A stretch of 9,824 bases of DNA from Candidatus Thalassarchaeaceae archaeon. Lineage in GTDB: Archaea > Thermoplasmatota > Poseidoniia > Poseidoniales > Thalassarchaeaceae. The notes beneath the pieces are model-generated. The model did not search any database and had not been told where the DNA came from. It worked only from the letters and a program-made list of their open reading frames with translations. How positions within the stretch are numbered: the first letter of the stretch is position 1; every line of letters starts with the position of its first letter. The stretch covers positions 1 to 9,824 of the forward strand of contig JAQXFA010000089.1 in the NCBI GenBank assembly GCA_029250565.1. The letters are read 5' to 3'. Shown in pieces: positions 1 through 5,892 of the stretch. The translations under genes and the position numbers were made by a program.

Positions 1-583
1 ACCTGCGTGTGCGGCTTACCTTGGCCCAGATCCATTTGCTGTCTTTGAGCCCGATTCTTTGGGGTTCCGCCGTGACTGTCTGAAGCATTTCATCGGGTGA
101 AAAGCTGTTGCTACCTTCTTCTGAAGCATATGGCCACATTCTTGTTCCACCAAGAGCTGGCCCTAATGGTGTTCCTTCTCCACCCCAACGCAAATCTTTG
201 TGCGCAGTAATCTGCATATTGCCCATTGAATCAATTGAGAGTGACGGTTCGTAACCAACACCATAACCAATGTAGTCTGGATCTTGACCATTATTTGGGT
301 CAATACATTCCTCATGTCGTGGCATGTAAATTGGCTCTAACCATGTAATCCCAACTTCGTTTGCTGGTCCGGTATCATCTGTGAATCCATCAATTAGGTC
401 ATCAGCGATTCCCCATACTGCTGAAAGTAGCATGAAAGATACAACGAAAACTGCTGTAGCGCCAAAGGCAAGATTGAGTTGGCGGCGTTCTGCCGCCTCC
501 GAGACTACATCTGAATCTAGAACAGCATCGAGGATTTCATCCTCTTCTGTTGACAATTCAGCGTCCATTACCCGCTCTGCCAT
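1..583 (-). CDS. Membrane-anchored exported protein, N-terminal part (possible beta-propeller, truncated by window edge)
   Basis: The reading frame is open from an ATG at 583 to the left edge, giving about 194 residues with no stop. An in-frame TGA lies just upstream (589-587). A second in-frame ATG at 568 is an alternative start; neither has a clear Shine-Dalgarno. The protein begins with an acidic segment of about 35 residues, then one hydrophobic segment (LAFGATAVFVVSFMLLSAVW, roughly residues 39-58). This looks like a signal anchor with the rest outside the cell. The outside part contains EPSLSIDSMGNMQITAHKDL, which resembles a blade of BNR/sialidase-type propellers (a 'source, day, effect' strand pattern followed by an aromatic-rich WGGEG segment). 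That family guess is weak because the C-terminal bulk is missing. The gene follows pth2 on the same strand with a 38-base gap and could be the last gene of that operon or have its own promoter. Confidence 0.7.
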   Translation of the reverse strand, partial: MAERVMDAELSTEEDEILDAVLDSDVVSEAAERRQLNLAFGATAVFVVSFMLLSAVWGIADDLIDGFTDDTGPANEVGITWLEPIYMPRHEECIDPNNGQDPDYIGYGVGYEPSLSIDSMGNMQITAHKDLRWGGEGTPLGPALGGTRMWPYASEEGSNSFSPDEMLQTVTAEPQRIGLKDSKWIWAKVSRTRR

Positions 584-621
584 GTATCAGCGTGCACAGG
601 TGTCAGCCAAGAGACTAACGC

Positions 622-993
622 TCAAGAGAGAAGAGGAAGCGAGCCGGTAATGGAATCAATTTTATCGCGCTCATTTGGACCGAGACCCACCACAGTAACT
701 GTTCCAGCAGGAATCTCTGTATGACCAGCATCAGTAATCAACGAGGCAATTATCCCAGCATTTTTCGCCTCACCAAAGAGTCGACGTAATTCATCTTCAT
801 TTGCAGCTTGGCAGACTACCTTTCGCTGTCCAACCCGCATATAGCGGTCAAGCATGCGTGGCTCAGCCCGTTCAGCCTTAGTGATACATTCAGCGGTAGC
901 GTGCCCAACCTGAGCGGCTAATTTGCCGGCGGACAATTTGAGGTCCTTACGAGCAATGAAAACCATTGTCAATTCAGACGACGACTGGGACAT
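622..993 (-). CDS. pth2: Peptidyl-tRNA hydrolase, archaeal type (Pth2)
   Basis: This cytoplasmic enzyme cleaves the ester bond of peptidyl-tRNAs that drop off ribosomes, recycling tRNA. The product is 123 residues, normal for the Pth2 family (about 115-125). Recognisable signatures are the N-terminal strand VFIARKDLKLSAGK (11-24), the GKLAAQVGHA motif (23-32, with the conserved Lys24 and His31), GQRKVVCQ (55-62), DAGHTEIPAGT (88-98) and the closing GLGP...IDSITG-L-LL. The start at 993 is supported by GGAGG at 1003-1007, nine bases upstream. A second in-frame ATG at residue 10 (966) is less likely. The gene begins inside the end of the upstream ECF gene, overlapping by 20 bases, so the two are probably co-transcribed and translationally coupled. 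No abnormal features are seen. Confidence 0.96.
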   Translation of the reverse strand: MSQSSSELTMVFIARKDLKLSAGKLAAQVGHATAECITKAERAEPRMLDRYMRVGQRKVVCQAANEDELRRLFGEAKNAGIIASLITDAGHTEIPAGTVTVVGLGPNERDKIDSITGSLPLLS

Positions 994-1627
994 TTTTTAC
1001 TGCCTCCAATTTGATTGTGTAATGGCGCTTCAACATTTCACTGACTGGAACACCAAGCCACGCTGCGAAAGCAAGGTTGCCAAAGGCATGGACGAGATCG
1101 TAAACAAAGCCCTGTGCCAAATATACAGGAAGGTAGGAGAGAGGTTGTGTGTGCAGAACACTAAGTGAAACAAACCAATCAAATGCGAATCCAAGAGTAA
1201 ATCCTGAAACCATCAATCGATTGAGGTTGAGTTTACCCTGTGCATCGATTAACCAAGTAGCGAGACATGCGCCTGCTACTGCAATCATTGACCAACCAAC
1301 AGCCTGGTAAAGAGTCCACAAACCGTGACCCAGTACAACGTTTGACCCAAGTGTGATGATGGTTGCTAGTGCTATTCCGTGACGTGCTCCAAAGTGTGCG
1401 CCCGCGAGGAAAACCAATACTGTGACAGGTGAGATGTTAGGGAGTGGTTCAAGAAGAATTCTTCCGGCAATTCCTGCTGTTGCTAGCAAAGCCAGTGCAA
1501 TCAATGTGCGGCCAGAATCTAGGCGGCTTTCAATTCGCCATAGTCCAAACAGTGCGAGTGCGAAAAGTGCTGAGTTCAGAAGGACTGAACCTGTTGTTCC
1601 AAGAGTGACGTCGTGTGCTCCTAACAT
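974..1627 (-). CDS. ECF transporter S component (vitamin-type substrate-binding membrane protein)
   Basis: This is an integral membrane protein of about 217 residues with roughly six hydrophobic segments. The central block matches the S components of energy-coupling-factor importers: GRILLEPLPNISPVT (55-69), FLAGAHFGARHG (73-84), a GSNVVLGHGLWTLYQAVGW segment (94-112), and near the C-terminus FVYDLVHAFGNLAFAAWLG (174-192). S components bind one vitamin or metal ligand and dock on a shared EcfA/A'/T module, none of which is encoded here. The short arm with RxxxxPLPN and GxG-WT-YQ resembles cobalamin/queuosine-related S proteins in my memory, but substrate assignment is inference. The ATG at 1627 is used; a TTG at 1651 would add eight residues, and an in-frame stop lies about 14 codons upstream of that. 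It follows the propeller-DUF4430 gene after a gap of 83 bases and overlaps pth2 by 20. Confidence 0.8.
   Translation of the reverse strand: MLGAHDVTLGTTGSVLLNSALFALALFGLWRIESRLDSGRTLIALALLATAGIAGRILLEPLPNISPVTVLVFLAGAHFGARHGIALATIITLGSNVVLGHGLWTLYQAVGWSMIAVAGACLATWLIDAQGKLNLNRLMVSGFTLGFAFDWFVSLSVLHTQPLSYLPVYLAQGFVYDLVHAFGNLAFAAWLGVPVSEMLKRHYTIKLEAVKNVPVVV
1003..1007 (-). promoter_or_regulatory. Shine-Dalgarno GGAGG of pth2
   Basis: GGAGG on the minus strand is followed by nine bases and the ATG at 993. It lies inside the last codons of the upstream ECF gene. It decides for the start at 993 over the internal ATG at 966. Confidence 0.7.
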
Positions 1628-1710
1628 GGCTATTACCGAGTGTTCGTGCAAGACCCACCACTTGATGATTCCGTGACTGAGTGGGTATTAACCAAGTGAT
1701 TACATCTTGA

Positions 1711-3696
1711 TTAGAGGAATCGCCATTCAACAACACTAGCATTCGTAATCGGCTGCAAATTAACCGCTAGGTTGCCATGCTTCCCATCAACCCAGTAGAG
1801 CCACCAACGGTCGCCATCCCCACCCTCTGCTGGCCCTATATCTTCAACAAATATCCCCAATGGTTGACTATCCCATGTGTACCCCAAACCAGCCAACTGA
1901 GCCGCTTCTACGGTAGCAGTTTGGATTGTTTGATGTTCGCTTAATCCACCCACACAAGTTCGTGAATTATTACCTTCTAGGCGAGCGATTTCACCCTCAT
2001 CAGCATCAAGGAAAATTGTCATTCCCGCTTCATCCCACCACAAGTCCTCTGGGTACTCAAAACACACCACTTGTGAGTCATTCCACGCTTCTGGAAAACC
2101 CTCTCTAGAGGTCTCCAAATCACCACCTTCGTCACTAACTGCAGTTACCCATGCTAGATTCAGGGTTGGTAAGAGCAGAAGCAATACCAGCAAAATTCCG
2201 AGTGAACCGGCTCGCTTTGCAGCCATATTTCCGCCAGCGAGCCCAGCTGTTGACAGCACCAATGTCATCACTACCAACAGTTCTGTTAGAAGTGGCAATC
2301 CAGTCACTGTTGAATTATTGGATTTCGTCTCTTGATTTTCTGAGTTTTGTTGCTCATCAGAGTCTATACTTGGAGCATTTGGATCATCATCAAAATATCG
2401 AACCTCAAGCCATGAGGCATCGTTGGCGGCGGCCATCACTTCAGTAGTGCCACCGACACCAGCAGTCAACCAACCTTCTTTTTGAGGATGCCAATCCCAC
2501 TGCAGAGATGATTCTATGTTATTTTCACCCCACCAGACAAGATGTCCTGCCCAATACCCATCGGCAGTATTGTGAGGGACCACTAGCGGTATTCCACCCA
2601 AATTATAATTTCCAACTAACAATACAGGTTCTCCTGAAACTGGACCGAAGTCTATCACTGTGGCATTGTCACAATCTGTCAAATTATAGAAACAATGAGC
2701 CTTGACTGAATCTAAATCTCCAGTCACCACTACTCCATTTGGCAAATTAACTGGAATCGATGGTGCAATTCCAAGTGAAACCCGATTCTTCACGCTAAGA
2801 TTTGATTCGTTATTGAGTTGTAAATTTACTAACTCACCACCTTCACTTCCTTGAACTATAACACCTGCACCAAAGGTGTCATTTTGATGACTTGGATACA
2901 TTATGAAAGGGGGTGTTCTCATTTTCAATTCCGAGGCACCAAGGATTGAATTCAAATCCCATGAAGAGAAATTACTGCCATCTATCTCCCATGAATGGAA
3001 TCCCCCGCTCTCATCACCGGTGGCTAATAATAACCCTGATGTGCTTGAAAAAATTGAAAAATTTTCTGATAAAATCGCCAACCCTACACCATTTCGGTAG
3101 CCTGTAGCATTGTCAGGAAAGGTGTGCTGAAACAGTAGTGTGCCATTCGGACTCAAACCCAGTACTCCAGTTTCAGTAGAAATGTGAATTGTATCCTGTA
3201 CATTTGGCTCACCAATTACCGGCATTAGTTTCCCAGTAACCCCCCAAGAAATCCGCTCGGTTTCATACATCCATAGTAACTCGCCAGTACTCGCATTGTG
3301 AGCGGTTATGTTACCACTTGTCCATCCATTGATAAGCATGTCAAATCCATAGACAAAAACCGGTGGTGAAATTTCAAATCCGGAACGTGATTGATTGTGT
3401 TCATAACGCCAAATCTGCTCACCGGTGTAAGTATTGAAAGCGTAAATCCCTGGTCCTTTACCATCATCCCAAGGCCCACCTGGGCTGTCACTTCTCCCCC
3501 CTACTTTGACGAACAACATTTCTTCCACAACTACAGGAGCAGTGGACACGTACCCCGATTCCAAGTCTTTTGTCCATTGCAGAGGCGGAAATTCCCATGC
3601 TGCATTTCCAGGATCAACTGTATGACCAAGTGAAGTGCTTGCTGGCACAATCAAAAGGCCAAAAAAAACAATGAAGATTACAAATTTTGAGGGCAT
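1711..3696 (-). CDS. Secreted PQQ-like beta-propeller with membrane hairpin and C-terminal transcobalamin-like (DUF4430) domain
   Basis: The product is 661 residues. Residues 1-24 are a signal peptide (MPSK then FVIFIVFFGLLIVPASTS). Residues 25-430 carry PQQ/quinoprotein-type propeller repeats, for example IYAFNTYTGEQIWRYEH (84-100) and ITAHNASTGELLWMYE (130-145). An acidic, Asn/Gln-rich linker (434-463) leads to two transmembrane helices (about 467-488 and 497-520) joined by a short basic loop, AAKRAG. The C-terminal region (about 530-661) ends with GDRWWLYWVDGKHG-L-V...VEWRF, the signature of DUF4430, the fold of the transcobalamin/intrinsic-factor C-terminal domain. With the signal peptide, this topology puts both the propeller and DUF4430 outside. 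There are about 17 N-x-S/T sequons and only four cysteines (335/342 and 545/581). The PQQ motif does not prove cofactor binding; such propellers are often scaffolds. The ECF S component next door suggests ligand capture. The start is supported by GAGG seven bases upstream. Confidence 0.88.
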   Translation of the reverse strand: MPSKFVIFIVFFGLLIVPASTSLGHTVDPGNAAWEFPPLQWTKDLESGYVSTAPVVVEEMLFVKVGGRSDSPGGPWDDGKGPGIYAFNTYTGEQIWRYEHNQSRSGFEISPPVFVYGFDMLINGWTSGNITAHNASTGELLWMYETERISWGVTGKLMPVIGEPNVQDTIHISTETGVLGLSPNGTLLFQHTFPDNATGYRNGVGLAILSENFSIFSSTSGLLLATGDESGGFHSWEIDGSNFSSWDLNSILGASELKMRTPPFIMYPSHQNDTFGAGVIVQGSEGGELVNLQLNNESNLSVKNRVSLGIAPSIPVNLPNGVVVTGDLDSVKAHCFYNLTDCDNATVIDFGPVSGEPVLLVGNYNLGGIPLVVPHNTADGYWAGHLVWWGENNIESSLQWDWHPQKEGWLTAGVGGTTEVMAAANDASWLEVRYFDDDPNAPSIDSDEQQNSENQETKSNNSTVTGLPLLTELLVVMTLVLSTAGLAGGNMAAKRAGSLGILLVLLLLLPTLNLAWVTAVSDEGGDLETSREGFPEAWNDSQVVCFEYPEDLWWDEAGMTIFLDADEGEIARLEGNNSRTCVGGLSEHQTIQTATVEAAQLAGLGYTWDSQPLGIFVEDIGPAEGGDGDRWWLYWVDGKHGNLAVNLQPITNASVVEWRFL

Positions 3697-3703
3697 GATT
3701 TCG

Positions 3704-3707
3704 CCTC
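3704..3707 (-). promoter_or_regulatory. Shine-Dalgarno GAGG overlapping the gatE stop codon
   Basis: On the minus strand the gatE stop TGA (3708-3706) runs straight into GG, forming GAGG seven bases before the ATG at 3696. This couples gatE and the propeller gene within one transcript and fixes the propeller start. Confidence 0.6.
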
Positions 3708-5823
3708 ATTGTAATTTCATGATGGCGTCTTTCAAGGCATCACTGACTGCTTTACCATCAGCACCGCCGCCTAATTCTTTGAGTACGATTCCCATTAAAG
3801 GACCCATAGCTCCCATACCTCGCTCGGCAACGAAATCAGCTCTTTCAGCAATGATTCTAGCGACTACTTCCTCAACTGCACCACTATCGGCAGGCACCAC
3901 ACCTAACTCTCCGGCCCGCCTCTCAAGGGCGGAGCGAATAGCATCTGCAGAACCTTGGTGTGCTTGCCAATCGCCACTGGTCATCATTCTTGCAGCCAGT
4001 GGAATTAATCCATCTCTCGTGACTCCTCCAGCCTCACGCATCTCCAAACAGAATCCAAGTAATGCAAGTGATACTTTGTTAACACTTGGAGCACCTGTTA
4101 ATTCCGCGATTTCCTCTTGAGCACGGTCAAGCAATAACGAACCCCAAGCCTTGTCTGGAAGACCTGCTAAACCGACCATCAAGTCCCCATCTTTACCGGC
4201 ATGGAAGTCATCGTCAGCTTCTCGTCCAAGTAATGCATCAACTTGGTTATCAGAAAGGTCACACAGAGCCAGTTTAGCCTTCCTTTCCCCTTGAGTTAGA
4301 GGCAAGTTTGAGGTTATTTCAGCCCATTTTTCTTGTGCAATTGGGACCACCTGAATATCGGTTTCAGGATACATTCTAGCACTACCCGGTAACGGCCTCA
4401 TCGCTGAGGTTGTACCATCTTCTGGTGCTCCTTTTTTGATGATAACATTGCGGACTTCTTGTTGAGTCCTGTGGAATGATTGCCGAGCCCGATTAATGAC
4501 TGATTCAAGCGCTAAGTCCGCCTGCCATTTTGGCGCCACACACAAAACAAATGCATCCGATTCACTCAAATCAAGATTAGACTTTGTAGCATCAACTTCG
4601 GCTTGCTCAATTCCATATGCAGGTAATTCATCTGAATGAAAGATCCCACGCACGCCAGCAAGTTTCGCCGCTGATGCTAACTCTCTGCCAAGTCGCGGCA
4701 TTTGTGCACCATTGGCATCGAGTTGTTTACTGCCTATTCTACCAGCAAAATTAGCCAATTTCACTGCTAACACTTTAGCACCATCTGCTAACGAGTCGAC
4801 AACCATTTTTGATTGACAATTGCTGAATACATCTGTGATATCAGTTACATCACAAGGCAACAAATCTTCTGCTAACTTAGCAACTCCTTCCTCCGTTGCA
4901 TCATCATCATCATCACGGTTTGGAGGTAATAACGGCTGACCATTTTCAGCCCGCATTTCATTTGCCAGCCGATAGAAGTGTAGTTGTCTTGCCATCTCCA
5001 ATTCAATGATTTTTGGAATCCAATCTAAATCTTGACAGCCTTTGATTTCAACTCGGTCACCACAAGCAATTGAGACATTTAGGTCTTGGCGAATGGTACC
5101 CAAACCACGGCGAACTCGGCGAGTATCTCGAAGTAATTGGCCAAGTGCTTTACTGGTTTCTTGAGCATGTATTGGGGACAATATATCTGGTTCCGTGGCT
5201 ATCTCTATCAATGGCACTCCGAGCCTATCAAGGGTGTAAATCACCACTTCCCCCCCACTTCCACTCACAGTATCCAATTTACGTGCTGAATCCTCTTCTA
5301 AGGTCAGAAGTGAGATTCCAACCGGTGCAGAATTTGTTTCTACTGCGCCACCTGTGGCAATCAGTGTAGTGCGTTGAAAACCGCTAGTATTTGAGCCATC
5401 AACTACCGTTTTTCTCATTGCTTGCATGACTGCAACGGGATTCATTTTCATCATGGCTGAAACCGTCAAAGCAACCTCAACTGCATCTGCGTCATGGCTG
5501 AGAGGAGGTGCTTCATCAAGTTCGATTAATCCTGCATTTGGTGACTTGACATAAGTGAATGAACGATTTCTGCGAGCCTCGAAACGAGCAGCAACATCGA
5601 CTACACCACCTTCACCTTGTGCCGCTCTCAGTCGGCGGTGTACTCTTTGCCACGATTCTGGAATCGTGTCAATTGTGTAATCGTAAAGGATTCCAGGTTG
5701 GCGGGAATGTAACTTGCCAGTTGCAAGTTGTTGATGGATTTCGATACCACACATGAAACCAAGTGATTCAGGGTCTAAGGACCCTGCATCAGCGATATCT
5801 CCTATCGGCTCCCCGCTTGCCAT
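3706..5823 (-). CDS. gatE: Glutamyl-tRNA(Gln) amidotransferase subunit E (GatE)
   Basis: GatE pairs with GatD to convert Glu-tRNA(Gln) to Gln-tRNA(Gln) in the archaeal cytoplasm; it activates the glutamyl ester and recognises the tRNA. Positions below count from the TTG at 5826; the ATG one codon later (5823) is the likely start. Domains: GatB-like kinase core with GIEIHQQLATGKL (27-39), VVDGSNTSGFQRT (141-153), LDRLGVPLIEIATEPD (199-214) and RRGLGTIRQDLNVSI (239-253); an AspRS-type GAD insertion around 325-430, which marks GatE rather than GatB; RPLPGSARMYPETDI (477-491); and a YqeY-like tRNA-binding tail ending in ERGMGAMGPLMG and ADGKAV. It is about 705 residues, longer than the roughly 620-640 usual, partly from an acidic insert (DDDDD at 305-309). 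The CxC zinc-site cysteines expected after KL appear as Ser41 and Gln43. No Shine-Dalgarno precedes the start. GatD is not in the window. Confidence 0.96.
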   Translation of the reverse strand: MASGEPIGDIADAGSLDPESLGFMCGIEIHQQLATGKLHSRQPGILYDYTIDTIPESWQRVHRRLRAAQGEGGVVDVAARFEARRNRSFTYVKSPNAGLIELDEAPPLSHDADAVEVALTVSAMMKMNPVAVMQAMRKTVVDGSNTSGFQRTTLIATGGAVETNSAPVGISLLTLEEDSARKLDTVSGSGGEVVIYTLDRLGVPLIEIATEPDILSPIHAQETSKALGQLLRDTRRVRRGLGTIRQDLNVSIACGDRVEIKGCQDLDWIPKIIELEMARQLHFYRLANEMRAENGQPLLPPNRDDDDDATEEGVAKLAEDLLPCDVTDITDVFSNCQSKMVVDSLADGAKVLAVKLANFAGRIGSKQLDANGAQMPRLGRELASAAKLAGVRGIFHSDELPAYGIEQAEVDATKSNLDLSESDAFVLCVAPKWQADLALESVINRARQSFHRTQQEVRNVIIKKGAPEDGTTSAMRPLPGSARMYPETDIQVVPIAQEKWAEITSNLPLTQGERKAKLALCDLSDNQVDALLGREADDDFHAGKDGDLMVGLAGLPDKAWGSLLLDRAQEEIAELTGAPSVNKVSLALLGFCLEMREAGGVTRDGLIPLAARMMTSGDWQAHQGSADAIRSALERRAGELGVVPADSGAVEEVVARIIAERADFVAERGMGAMGPLMGIVLKELGGGADGKAVSDALKDAIMKLQ

Positions 5824-5892
5824 CAATAACCCGGAGAGGCCTATGGCTCATAGCAGAACCGGCTCATCTAGTCTAGAAATCTAGTGTGTTGT
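5824..5892 (-). other. Short intergenic region between mcm and gatE with CTAG inverted repeat
   Basis: The 69 bases between the mcm stop and the gatE start contain three TCTAG copies (5867-5871, 5872-5876, 5880-5884). The last two form the inverted repeat CTAGAAATCTAG at 5873-5884. A second small inverted repeat, CTATGGCTCATAG, lies at 5841-5853. There is no ribosome-binding site before gatE and no convincing TATA box. The region may hold a gatE promoter or a weak mcm terminator, but neither is demonstrable by eye. Confidence 0.3.

Noticed and set aside
1628..1710. Cobalamin or other riboswitch upstream of the ECF gene
   Set aside because: The gap is only 83 bases and shows no conserved B12-box-like sequence or extended pairing. 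Riboswitches are also rare in archaea.
1530..1742. 70-codon minus-strand frame between the propeller and ECF genes
   Set aside because: It overlaps the ends of two convincing genes in another frame and has no family features.
3635..4120. 161-codon open frame on the plus strand
   Set aside because: It is antisense to the well-conserved C-terminal part of gatE and the propeller start; its composition (Ser/Pro/Ala-rich) is typical of an antisense shadow.
5250..5266. Run of seven C followed by ACTTCCACTC, resembling half an ORB
   Set aside because: It is inside gatE, encoding the glycine-rich loop GSGG, and has no dyad.
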